A DNA stretch of 64,000 nt, from contig JAKEKT010000075.1 of the NCBI GenBank assembly GCA_021495925.1, forward strand, positions 113,236-177,235. Reading direction: 5' to 3'. The notes below the pieces were generated by a model. The model saw nothing but the letters and a program-made list of their open reading frames with translations, searched no databases and was not told where the DNA came from. Position 1 is the stretch's first letter; every line of letters starts with the position of its first letter. Origin of the DNA: Diplodia intermedia. Taxonomy: Eukaryota > Ascomycota > Dothideomycetes > Botryosphaeriales > Botryosphaeriaceae. Below are positions 1 through 11,252 of the stretch, in pieces. The position numbers and the translations under genes were made by a program.

Positions 1-1
1 G

Positions 2-2104
2 GCCGAGGACAAGGACGACTCGATATCCATCTCCTCCACCAGCAAGCAGGCCGCGAAGACGGTTCAGCCGTTTCTGGCTCAACACATTCCCAACCAGTAC
101 AATCCCCTCGGAAACAACCCGGAGCCCAGGATCATGAGCAACAAGTCAAACACGAAATACTGCTACCGCCATCGCCCCGATGTCAAATGCAGGAGGCAGG
201 TCAACGAGCCGTCCATGGAGCAGCTGCAGAAGGTGTGCTATTGCCTATCAATCCTAAATTGAATCCTACTGACAATCCACGAGGAGCTTGCGACGCTGTC
301 CCAATCCGACCAGCAGGGCATCGCCCATGTCTGGTCCCTTTTCTCCGCTGCCCCCGCAAAACACCGCAACCTCATGCTCCAGGGCATCCTTGCCCAATGC
401 TGTTTCCCTCAACTTTCCTACGTTTCTGCCGCCGTCCGCGATCTAATCAAGATTGACTTCCTCGCCGCCCTCCCTCCGGAGCTTGGCTTCAAGATCCTCT
501 GCTACCTGGATACCACCTCGCTGTGCAAAGCCTCTCAAGTCAGCCGGCGATGGCGGCAGCTTGCCGACGATGACGTGGTTTGGCACAAGATGTGCGAGCA
601 GCACATTGACCGCAAGTGTACCAAGTGTGGCTGGGGCTTACCGCTCCTTGAGGCCAAGAGGTTGCGGACCGAGAAGCGCCAAATGCAGCTCAGAGCGACG
701 GGGAGAGGATTGAACGAACTGGCCGAGCCGTCAAGCGAGTCCAACGTTGCCGATGCCGCATCTCGGACTGCCAGCCCCAGCCCCGGACCCAGCAACCTGA
801 AGCGACGCATCTCCGAAGGCTCCTCGGGCAGCACTGCTAAACGGGCCTGCACTGCCGGGCCTAGCTCAGATGCACAAGACGTTGCATTCCAGCCACGCAC
901 CAAGCGGCCATGGAAAGATGTCTACAAGGACCGTTTCAAGGTCGGCACCAACTGGAAGTACGGTCGCTGCAGTACGAAAATACTGCGCGGCCACACCAAC
1001 GGCATTATGTGCTTGCAGTTCGACGACAACATCCTCGCAACCGGCTCTTACGACGCCACCATCAAGATCTGGGACATCAACACCGGCGAAGAAATCCGGA
1101 CACTCACCGGGCACACGGCGGGGGTGCGGTGTCTGCAGTTCGAAGACAACCGGCTGTTCAGTGGCGGCCTTGATCGTACCATCCGCCTGTGGAACTGGAA
1201 GACCGGTGAACTGCTCCGAACTTTCCCCGGCCACACGGGGGGCATCGTTTCGCTCCACTTTGCCAATAACATTCTCGCGACTGGATCCATGGACCACACC
1301 ATTCGGGTTTGGAACTTTCCCGATAAGGCCACCTTCAACCTCAAGGGCCACACGGATTGGGTCAATGCGGTTAAGATCGACGGGTCTTCACGTACTATTT
1401 TCTCAGCATCTGATGACTGCACCGTCAGGCTGTGGGACCTGGACACAAAGCGCTGCTTGAAGACCTTCCACGGCCATGTTGGGCAGGTCCAGCAGGTGCT
1501 GCCAATGCCGCCGGAGTTCGAGCTGGACGATGAGGAAGCCGACCCTCACTCGGATCACGATCATGAGCCAGACACTCCTGAAGCTGATTCTCAAAACATG
1601 CTGCGATACTTCAACGGCCCCATCACCCCTCCTTACGCTTCAGACGAGTCAAAGGCCTTCTACCCTGACCAGCCACAACGCCCACAGCCGCCGCGCTACA
1701 TGATTACCGGTGCTCTCGACGGCACCATTCGCTTGTGGAGCGTGGCAACAGGCCGCTGTCTTCGCACCTTCTTCGGCCACGTTGAAGGTGTGTGGGCTGT
1801 TGCAGCTGATACCCTGCGTCTTGTCTCTGGTGCCGAAGACCGCATGGTCAAGGTGTGGGATCCGCGAACGGGCCGCCATGAACGGACTTTCACTGGACAC
1901 GCCGGCCCCGTAACGTGCATCGGCCTGAGCGACTCCAAGCTTGTTTCTGCAGGCGAGGATTGCGAGGTCCGCATCATGAGTTTCGGCTGCGGCGGCGAGC
2001 ACGGTGTAACCACGATCGGTCCCGCTCGGGAACGCACGGAAGACGCGGTGGCGGGGGAGACTGACGCCAGCCAAACCCCAGAACCCACGGCTGGAGAGGT
2101 GTAA
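2..2104 (+). CDS. sconB: SconB/Met30-type F-box and WD40 protein, 5' partial
   Basis: Substrate receptor of an SCF ubiquitin ligase; in fungi this family (A. nidulans SconB, N. crassa SCON-2, yeast Met30) represses sulfur assimilation by targeting the bZIP activator. Two exons, 2-232 and 284-2104, with a 51 bp intron (GTGTGC donor, ACTGAC branch, GAG acceptor); removing it joins EQLQK to ELATLSQSDQQ as in the family. About 683 residues are visible, close to full family length, so little is missing upstream; an ATG at 134 could be the start but the frame is open to the edge. The F-box (ALPPELGFKILCYLDTTSL) lies near residues 143-190, a basic/Ser-rich linker follows, then seven WD40 repeats from about residue 270. 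An acidic His/Asp-rich insert separates WD4 from WD5. Family assignment is firm; regulation cannot be seen. Confidence 0.93.
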
Positions 2105-3009
2105 TCCAGCACTTGATGATTCGGCCCTGCTCTTGGCAGGTTCTTTCTATATTCTTGTACAAACATTTTGACAAGGGCGAACGATGCCCATGTTTTACTA
2201 CTACTGTCACATCCGATCGTCGTACCTTCAAGCGAGGCGCTCACTTCTTTTTTCGGGGCACTTAGGGAAAATGGTATAGCAGGAGTTTCTTCTTTTGGGA
2301 TAGCGGCGCGGGATTTGTTACTACTGCGCTTTTTGGCTCTCGGCTTGCTCGCACTTGGAAGGAAGGAGGGGATGGAAGGCAAGGGAGGTCACGTTTCGCA
2401 GCCAATGAGCATGAATTCATATCGGGATACCCGGAAGGTAGCATTATACGAAGGATGGGTGGAATCACTCGCGAATATTACACGTTGAACGGAAGAACCT
2501 AATGTCTTGGGATGCTTGCAAATGTGTGTGTTTGTGCATATGGCAGTTGCCGGGTGGACGGGTATGTATGGCTTGGATGTTCGCGGATGCGCGCATGTGA
2601 AACAAAAGCATGGAGATGGCGCCAACGCCCGGCTGTCGGAGATCTGCCTCCTTCCAGGATGAGGTCAGATGCAAGGGTTGTTGGAATAGCAGTGTGACTG
2701 CGAAAGCCGGCAGGAGTTGGCAGCAGCGCAGGTGGTCTTTGCCAGCATCTTGATAAGAGAGATCCACGCGGCAACGCCGCCGTATCGTGGTGGCTTTTCC
2801 GTTTGGTTATCTGCGGCGCTCGACCCGCAAGATAATGATAAGGGGAGCGGTGGGAGCTCCGGTCTGACGGCTGCTTCCTCGAAGGTGTGATTGTGCTTGG
2901 ATATTGGGCAATATCACTGCATTCTTGCACCAGCCGGCTGAGATCAAGATGACCATTTTGCGTTAGATGGGCGCACACGGACGGTCGATAGGTGGTGGCT
3001 GTGTCATGA
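2105..3009. other. 3' flank of sconB, no gene seen
   Basis: About 0.9 kb downstream of the sconB stop. Open frames here are short and lack recognisable motifs. It presumably holds the 3' UTR; I see nothing else in it. Confidence 0.5.
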
Positions 3010-3377
3010 TCATGAGCATCCTGACGGTGTCCGTACGCGTAGATGAGCCACGCAAGCTAGAACGGTACTTTGCTCGACGTACCTATGTAGTTGCTACTTA
3101 GTCAGCCCTAACAACTTCCATAAGCTGTTGCAGCGAATAGGAACAATAGTATGGTTCGTACTTACCTGCGGCTTCCTGGTAGTCGGGTATCAATGAAGTC
3201 AGATTGTCGACGGGCCATCCCCATTCCATGAGCTAGCTGCAAGTACTCCACGGTCAGCTTTGAATGCAACAGATCATCTCTTAGACTGATTTTTTCCTTG
3301 TCGTTTAGCAGAGGAAGTATAGAGCTGATAATTGCGTAGTGGTGCGCTGCATCGACGTGGATGACAGCTCCAACCAT
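3010..3377 (-). CDS. possible small two-exon hypothetical protein
   Basis: Not recognised. An ATG at 3377 opens a 212 nt exon with protein-like composition (for example LPLLNDKEKISLRDDLLHSK), ending exactly at a strong donor (AG followed by GTAAGT, exon end 3166). An acceptor CATAG at 3083 preceded by a CTGAC-type branch would continue the frame to a stop at 3012-3010, giving 94 residues. The intron would be 83 bp. Against it: no known domain, a short product, and other possible starts upstream (an ATG in a different frame near 3395). It may be a fragment of a larger decayed gene. It lies between two convergent genes. Confidence 0.25.
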
Positions 3378-4000
3378 TGTTCAAGACTGTCAACCATCTT
3401 GAAGAAGAGCTGTCAGACTGTGGTTCACAAAAGACGTGTGTGGCTTGCCTAAGAAAAACTCCGTGTCTTCCGTTCGTCACGCCTCCCGCATCACTGTACA
3501 CCGATGGTGTCAGCTTCGGGCGACAGAAGTCCGGAGGTGTACACACCGAGAACATGGGTGATGGCAACCTCACGACTAATACGAGACATCTCATTGGTCG
3601 GTCACAAACTATAGTGCGAAGCTTGCCTGCCGTCATCAGCAATTAATTAGATCGCTATGATCGGCCTTTCGTCTTCCGACTTGGAATAGCTCTCTGCTGT
3701 GAAGTCACGACAAGAAGTACTGGCTATCACCGCATCTCAATTCTCTCATTCCAAGATCAGTATTTGTACATCAATTGTTTTTTCTGTACGCTTGCTTTCA
3801 TAACGAAGTTTGCCCTCATCATGGTTGTTGGCGATGAATTCGATTGCACAATGCGAACACTCGACGTTGCGGTATCAGATCTATTTTTATACATCATGCA
3901 ATTGACATCGCGCAAAGAGCAGTGAAATCAAGAAATTCTTTAATCATTTGTACACATAGTTTAGGCCGTCTCAGCTCACAATCCATCCATCCCACTCCTC
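3378..4000. other. intergenic, no gene seen
   Basis: Short open frames only; nothing supported. It includes the 3' flank of the SDR gene on the minus strand. Confidence 0.5.
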
Positions 4001-5109
4001 TTACAACTTATCCTTCAACCCCCAAACGGACTCATCCCCCAGCCAGCCCCAAACCTCCTGCGTCCCGTTCGCGCTATTACTCGCGACGAGCCCCATCCTC
4101 GGATCCTGATCGGGCCCGGGATCGTTGAACGCGGCGACGAGCCTTGTGTTGTCCCTGCCGACCTCGAGCACGGAGCCGCCGACGAGGCGGGGCTCCTCGA
4201 CGCAGGCCAGCATGGCGCGGGCGACCTCCTCGGGCGACGCCCAGCCGTCGCGCGCCTCGTCGACGTTGGCCAGCTTCTCCGGGTGCTCGGTCCACAGCGG
4301 CGTCTTGATGATGCCGGGCGCGACGGCGTTGACGCGCACGCCCGCCGTCGCCTCCAGCGGCGCCATGCTGCGCACGAAGCCCGACACGGCGAACTTGCTC
4401 GCCGCGTACAGCGGCGCGTTGAAGTTGGGCACCTGCCCCGCCACGCTGCTGATGTGCACGACGCGCTTGGGGTTGAGCGGCGACGCCTTGACCGGCACGA
4501 CGCCGTTGCTGCTGCTCTCCTGCCCAGGCGTCGGCGGATGCAGCCACAGGCTCAACGCCAGCTGCGTCGCGCGGATCGGATGCGTCACGTTGATGTCGAG
4601 CAGCTTGTAGCGGCCGCCTTCGGGGTCGTCGCGCGAGGCGTCCGAGCAGCCCGGCGGGTGCCAGAAGTTGGACCAGTGCGGCTCGTACACGCCCGCGCCC
4701 GGGCAGACGATGTCGAAGTCGCCAAAGGCGGCGAGCGTGGCGCCGAACAGCTGGCGCAGCTCCGGCCACGACGTGACGTCCGTCTTGACGAACAGGGCGC
4801 GCGCCGACGAGGCGTCGTCGGACGTGTGCTCGTCGACGAGGGCTTGCGCCTCGGGCCGGAGGGCGAGGTCGGCGAAGACGACGTTGCAGTTGCGGGAGAG
4901 GAGGAGGCGGGCGAACTCGAGGTTGATGCCTGGGCGTGTTAGGCCTTGTCTTCTTGTCTTGCTTTTTGCTCTGTTGGTGTGCCAATGGTGACGGTTCAGA
5001 GGCAATTGCGGATTGGGCATGGGAACTCACCGGAGCCAGCACCAGTCACGATTGCGGTCTTGCCGGAGACGGAGAAAGGAAGCGGAGCTGAGGTCGGAGC
5101 GGCTGCCAT
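4001..5109 (-). CDS. short-chain dehydrogenase/reductase (SDR)
   Basis: NAD(P)-dependent oxidoreductase of the classical SDR fold, 335 residues in two exons (5109-5031 and 4929-4001). The 101 bp intron splits the glycine motif; splicing restores TGAGSGIN (TGxxxGIx) at about residues 20-27. Further motifs: an acidic residue in FADLAL after beta-2, a CPGAG in the place of NNAG, ISSVAG with the catalytic Ser near 187-188, and YAASK with Tyr201 and Lys205. The layout resembles fungal proteins annotated as 15-hydroxyprostaglandin dehydrogenase-like, but the substrate cannot be read from sequence. There is no signal peptide, so it is probably cytosolic. A longer reading from an ATG at 5217 is possible; I chose 5109 because MAAAPTSAP leads straight into the Rossmann fold. 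It is convergent with sconB. Confidence 0.88.
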
Positions 5110-6043
5110 GTTCGTTAGTCTGTGGGGGAAGTGGCTGGTAAAGATGGGCGAAGGAGAGGAGAGACGGACGTTGAGATATATGGAGTGGCCCGGCCTTTTG
5201 TGCGCCGCGGACAACAAACAGACTCGCCGGTTACGGACCGTTACACGTTGTAGCTGACATAGTTTCGTGCGGCAGGTGGGGAGTAGTGGGGTGCGTCAAA
5301 CTTGCGGGGAGGCCCAGGTCCAGAAGCAGGATACCATCGGCAAAGTTTCCATCCGTTTGGGGCAAATGCAAGCGCCCGCCCGGAACGCCGTCACCGAGCT
5401 CGGGGCGAGGCGGCCGTGTGCCAGTCAGCACTCGACGATCACATCCACACCGTACAAGCATTGCCGAGGGAAGGCGGCCCGAGAGCTAAAAGCCACGAAT
5501 CGATCTATTGCCTTGATCAGTCCTACCTGCAAGGCTATGTATGAATGCTACCTATTTTAGGCTCCACCCAAAATGCTGTACAGAATCCGCCCAATCATTA
5601 TACGGATTGATGTTCCTTTCATCCGTTCAGCCAACGGCTTGCGCAGTCGCGCTTTTGTCCTCCTTTACCCCGGCTGCTGGGGTCGCGAATGGATGCCAAA
5701 CGCCTTGCCATGCAAATGGGTATCTTTGCAACTACGCCAAACTACTTCGTTGCTCGTCATGAGCTTCTTTCATCCTCTCTTTGCTTCGACCCCGTTTTTC
5801 TTTTTTTTTTCTTTTTTCTTCTTCTTCTCGCTTTCATTTTCCTCTTAGCCGCACAGGCATTGCTAGTAAGCCTGCCATGGGGGAGGGGAGGGGATAGCAC
5901 TGGGGTGTAGGAATAGGGGAGAAGACCTGAGCTTGGCAACATCACAGCAGATCTGGGGAACCCATATCTCAGGTCAGGGGAAACTCAGGCACCCAACTAA
6001 GGGTCTGCGTCACCTGAGGCGCCCTACATCCACAGGACGAGGC
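5110..6043. other. intergenic between SDR and Red1-like genes
   Basis: Holds the SDR promoter at the left and the 3' flank of the Red1-like gene at the right. There is a T-rich run near 5796-5850. No gene is supported. Confidence 0.5.
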
Positions 6044-9000
6044 TCAAATGTTGAGCACCCTGCTGGGGTCCTGAAGGAACTCTCGGCGGTACTTCGTAAT
6101 GGCCGCGGCCACGGACTCGGCGTCCCTGACGTTTTGTTCACGTAGACCTTTCAGCACTTGCTTCAGGTCCACTCTCCACTTCTCCTGTTCCTCAGGAGTC
6201 CGTCCGGGATTCACAATCCCCAGTTGGACAAGGACCTTGTCCTCTGTTGGCATCGCGTTCCCGTGTCAGCTTGGGCTCTTGCGCGTTGCTATGGGGAAGG
6301 GATGGGGAAGGTTGTGATGATTGGCCTTTTAACGCACCGCTGATGCCCATGGTGCGGAAGTGCTGTCCATCACAAGCACTGTCATTGCAGATACCCCCGG
6401 CCGCCTCAAACGGACAGAGCGGCTTCATGGGGTCGATCTCGTGGCTGTAGGTAAGTGATCTATATCCACCTGGGACTTCCTGTGAGTATTGCGGATGGTA
6501 GCGATACGCCTTAAACTGTTTGAGAGGGCTTTCGTAGGGTGTATAGAACGAGTGCTTCTTCAAGTCACTGGGTGCTGGCGCCTAGGTACGTATCAGTCAC
6601 GGAACTCGTCAGTACGGTGGACATACACTTGGCTCGCACGCTTCCGGTCCAGGTTCGCGCCCTTGAAGCTCAGGCGCCACCTCGTCCGCAATGATGGATA
6701 TCTGCGGCGTTCGCGGCGCCGAACTTGTCGATCCGGAGCCAACGTCTCTTGAGGCTTGGCTTCCACTAACTGATTGAGGTGCTGGCTGTGTAGCGATGGC
6801 CTCGGTAGACGAGGTTTGAGGTGTTGGGTAGTCGCTCGCTGCGGCCGAAGGCGACGGATGTGGGAGCATGTCCGCAGGATCGTATTCATCCTCATCTTCA
6901 TCCATAGCCTCTGACGAGGCATCACCGGTCTGCAACCCACCCGTCACATCTTGGTTCGTAGATCCAGACATGAGGACATCCGTTGCGGGTTCAAAGTGCT
7001 CCAAGTGAGCTTCATCCTCGCTTTCAAGGCCCGCATCCGTCAGCTGTCCTGTTTCACGCTCCTGGCTTTGCGCTTCAGGCTCCGCCTCGGATGACTCAGA
7101 CGAAGCAGATGATGTGGATCCCGACTCAGGTTGTTGTCCGATGTTGCCTGGTGGCACATAATCACCCACATCCTCTGCAGTGCCATTGGCATCTGCCTGA
7201 AGATACTGCTGGTTGCTCCCCGCCGATTTGTCATCCGCTTGGGCAATGATTGGCCCGGGGCCAGAATTCGAGTCCTCGGGCCTGGGCTCAGAAGAATAGA
7301 AGTCCTCCGTGTCTTCTTGCTCAGATGTCTCTGCAGGGTATGTGGCTGACGGCTGGGCCTCTTCCGCGGATGCAGGCTCTGCCAGAGCCCCCGAGATTTG
7401 AGTTATCTCCGTGTTAGATGCTGTCTGAATCCGGGCGGGCTCTTCCCTTTCGGAATCGCTGTCAGACATGTCCATCTCTGCTTCGGTGGTGTCCGACTCA
7501 TTGCCTATTTCGCCATCAGACATGGACATCTGTTCGCCGGAGCTTTCGGAAGCGGCTTTGTCGTCGGACGCGGCAACTTTAGCGTGCATCTGTTGTGATA
7601 GGTTTCCTGCTTCGACCATAGGATTGGCAGCAAGGTCTTCGGCCGACGCTACATTTCTGGTCAGATGGCCTATGTAGAAACTGGGAAGCAAGGGACAGGG
7701 CTCACCTCCAGCTGCTGCTGCATTAGCTTCTTGTTGTTGATGCATGATCTCATCCTTCTTGGCCTGAAGCTCCTCGTGCGGCATGCCTTCGGTATCGATT
7801 CCAAGTCCCTCAAGCTCGTTGATCAGAGACTCTTTTTCTTGCTGCCGGCGCTTGTTCTCTGCTTCGATTTGCTCCATCTCCCTACGTAGCTGTTCGAGCC
7901 TGCTCATATTGCTGTTGAGATCGGCGTCAAATGCGGAGATGCCAGACTGGATTTCCGCCCTTCTTCGAAGTTTCCAGCCATGCTCTGCTGGAGATTGTGG
8001 GGTGCTTCTCAGAGCTGCAGAGGGCGTGTCCCCTCTACCTGCCGACTCAGAGCGAACGTCCGGCTGCACCCGCGTCACTTCTTTATTAACAGTTGCGTTC
8101 ACTGCGGGGCTGGAGACCGGCTGAGGAATCTGAGAAGGCGGATACGTGGGAGTTGCCGGTGTCTGCGCACGGCTAGATTGCGCTTTAGCCAGCCGCTGGC
8201 GCTCCTTCTCGGCAATGAGCTTCTTCAGAGCAGCAAGCTCTTCTTCCTTGCGCTTCAGATCGGCGACTCTGGCGGCCGGTATGGGCGGCTGAGAAGCAGG
8301 AGGAGTTGAATGCGCCGACCCTTGTCTGCTCAAGTTTGGTCGGGAGTGGAAGTTGGTCAGAGTGGGCAGATTACGGTTAGCACCTCCTTTGGGAGGTTGC
8401 GCGGACGGCTGAGCAGAAGGCTGCAGTTCGTCAGCTTCATCTATGTCCATGACGCTGCCCGCTGTCTCGTCGTCACTAACTTCGATGATCACCTGCTCGT
8501 GATCATTTTGGCTCTGACCGAACGGACGCTTGAAAGCTGTCGGCGCCCGAGGCTGTTGCAGATCATCGAAATCTGCTGCCACCGGGCGCTTGCGGCCTCT
8601 ATTCGCGGACACGCCTGAGGAATCTTGGGCAGGTTGAGGAGCACCCTGGGGGGCGGTCGAAGTCATGAATAGACCCGGTATACCCCCAGGGGATGGTAGG
8701 GGTAGTGAGGGTGAGGATTGAGCATCTTTGCGAGATGTAGAGGGCGTCGTCGCTACTTCGTGCTGAGCCGGCCGAACAGGAATCTCAGACTTGGGCATGG
8801 CTGTCGTACTTGCACCACCGGAGCTTGATGGCGTTCGGCTGGCACTCAACGATGCCGCTACAGCCTGGGCTTTGGCACGCGCTTCCTCCTCGGCCTTCTT
8901 CTTTGGAATCTTAAGTGCCTCGATTTTTCTGCGCAACAACTCATTTTGTGCTTCTTTCTTCTGCGCTGCCAGCACAGCAGGATCTGCGACAGAAGTCTTC

Positions 9001-10479
9001 TCCTGCTTCGAATGTTCTTGTGTGTTCGGAGACGGCGTTGAAGGGGGTTCAGGCGGAGCCTGAGCAATAGCGGCCGATGTAGGCGCTGGAGAGGGAGTAG
9101 CCGATGACGTTGCGGCCGCCGTCGACTTTGTAGAAGCCTTGCTATTTTTGGCGGCCATGAGGCGAGCAATGTATGCTGCCCGATCAATGGGCGAAGACAC
9201 TGCTGCACTCGCACTTGGTTTGTTAATGCCCGTAGTACCTACAGTAGGTTGAGGCCTAGAAGGGAGTTGAGTGGACGGTGCCGCTTGCGCCGCTGGCAAG
9301 ACTGGAGCAGATGCTGGACCAGTCTTCGGCTGTGAGGAGGGCGATGCTTGCTGAGCCCTTGACTCCGTAGCAGAGCTACGCCTACCATCAAGAGATTGCT
9401 GTTCAAGAGGCAATCCGAGTGACATCCAAGTCTCTTTCACAAGCTTGGGATCGAGACCGTGCTTCTGCAAATCTGTGTATCCATACCCATGCTCATGCAA
9501 GGCGGTAAGAAACGACTCGGCCTCTCGTTTCTGACTTTCGAACTCTGCCTTGTTCAAGCCAGCCCGCTCAGCGGAAGGCTGGTAAGGTTGCGACCCCGTA
9601 AGGTCTGTAGTCTCGGTATTGGTGGGGTTGTGCGGCATATCGGCTGGAATCTCGCGGTATGGGCGGTCTCTCGAATGGAGGGAAGTGCGGTTGTGCCGTT
9701 GGTCCGACCATTGAGAAGATCTGGGTCTCCCACCGTCTCCGGGAATGCCGTTACCATGCCTCTCGTTTCCTGCAGTTCCTCCAGAGTCAGTGCGGCTAAG
9801 TTCATTAAACCGGTCGCTGTTGCTCGAGCGCCCATCTAGACTACTCGATACAGCTGCGGAATGTCTAGGACGGTAGAGATTCACCTTTTCCAACACGCTG
9901 GGCACCCTCTCGTGACCATGAGCGGCCCGGCTCTTCCTGGGAGCCAGGCTCGTCGCTAAGCTCTCCTTCTTCCTTGTCCCCATGGACAATTTCCATCACT
10001 CTGTTGTTGGAAGCAGGCGGTGCCGCTGACGCGCCCGGCAGCGGTGGCACGGGGGTAAGCCCAGGGAGTGCTTGCGGGGGTGGAAGAGGGAACGAAGGTA
10101 CAGCTGGAGGCTGAAAGCCAGGTGGAAAGGGGATCAGCGGAGGCGGCGGAGGGGCGAAGCCAGACTGCGGGGTGAACGGAGGCGGAAAAGGTAGCGGGGG
10201 CGGAGGAGCGCCGCTCTGAACATGCTGCCAAAGAGCCGCGAGTTGGCTGGGGCTCAGCCCAAGCGCCTGGAAGTCCGGGGTAGGGAGGGACGCGTTCTGC
10301 TGAAAGCTAGACGCGCCATGCGCCTGCTGCTGAACCGGTTGCTGCGGCGGCAATTGCTGAGCATTCTGGTAGGCAGGGCCGCCGCTCGGAGGCGGCGGTG
10401 GCGGCGCGCTTTGCGAGGGAAAAGCCTGAGGATATGGCGGCATGCCAAAGAAAGGCGCTGATGGCGGATAGTTCGCCAT
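6044..10479 (-). CDS. Red1/ZFC3H1-like zinc-finger protein (zf-C3H1)
   Basis: Probable scaffold of nuclear RNA surveillance: the C-terminal finger matches the zf-C3H1 family (S. pombe Red1, human ZFC3H1), which links Mtr4 helicase to exosome targeting. Exons on the minus strand: 10479-9885, 9835-7706, 7648-6627, 6581-6338 and 6243-6044, with introns of 49, 57, 45 and 94 bp; all junction phases agree and give about 1,396 residues. The 57 bp intron (7705-7649) has no in-frame stop, so keeping it adds 19 residues (1,415). The N-terminus is Pro/Gln-rich, an EEGELSDE motif follows, then long low-complexity stretches, coiled-coil pieces with KRKEEELAALKKLIAEKE, and an acidic Ser-rich region. The finger CPFEAAGGICNDSACDGQHF (CX8CX4CX3H) sits about 85 residues from the end. 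Family assignment rests on the finger and layout. Confidence 0.8.
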
Positions 10480-11252
10480 AGCAGGGTCGCGGTGAAGCGG
10501 ATCTGGGCGTTAGCAGCAACACAGGTCACGTAAGCAAGTGTCTACGAGTGTCGAGGATGCGTGGTGACAGCGATGCATGGGTGTCGGAATCACAACCGCA
10601 TGAGCCGCCAAGCCAGCAGGAATGGGCAGTGGACAGGCGATGCGGCGAGGCGATGGACGCGTGCGACGGCACTCAGACTCGACGCAGGGCGGACGATGGA
10701 ACGGGCCAGCAGTCAGCGCGACTCCGACGAGGACAGGAGCACGTGCGCGATGCGCTCGAGGGTGCTGGCGTTGGGCGGCGATGAACGGAAGGAGGAAGGC
10801 GTCGCGAAGACTGCTGTGTTGGCGGTCTTGAAATCGGCGGGAGGAGATTCTGGAGAGCGGCCCTTCGGCGGCGAGTGCCCGATCGCCGCTGCCGCTGACA
10901 GGCAGGTGCCAGGCTTTGGCCCATGGTTGGGCTGCACACCGCCTTGTGAAAAAGGACATTGTGGTCCGTGCGCGTCACGCGTCATTGGGTGCTGGCGCCG
11001 CTGCCAGCGCGTTGCGTTGCCCGAGCACCGGTAAACACAAGCAAGCGGCTGATCGTCCGCCTCTCCACCCGCGCGTCGCTCCCCAGACACTGACGCATCC
11101 ACGCCTACCCACGACCATGCAGCCCTGTACATACTGCATCTGATTGTGTGCGTCTTTCTGCTTCTTCGTTTGTCCTGCGCGCAGGCCCGCGGCATGCGAT
11201 TTCGTCTTGATACCCTCTTCCGGTCAACACCCTCCCGTCCCTTTGCCTCGCC
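10480..11252. promoter_or_regulatory. divergent promoter region, Red1-like / myosin
   Basis: 773 bp between two divergently transcribed genes. It contains pyrimidine-rich tracts just before the myosin ATG, as is common in fungal leaders. No specific factor site is claimed. Confidence 0.45.
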
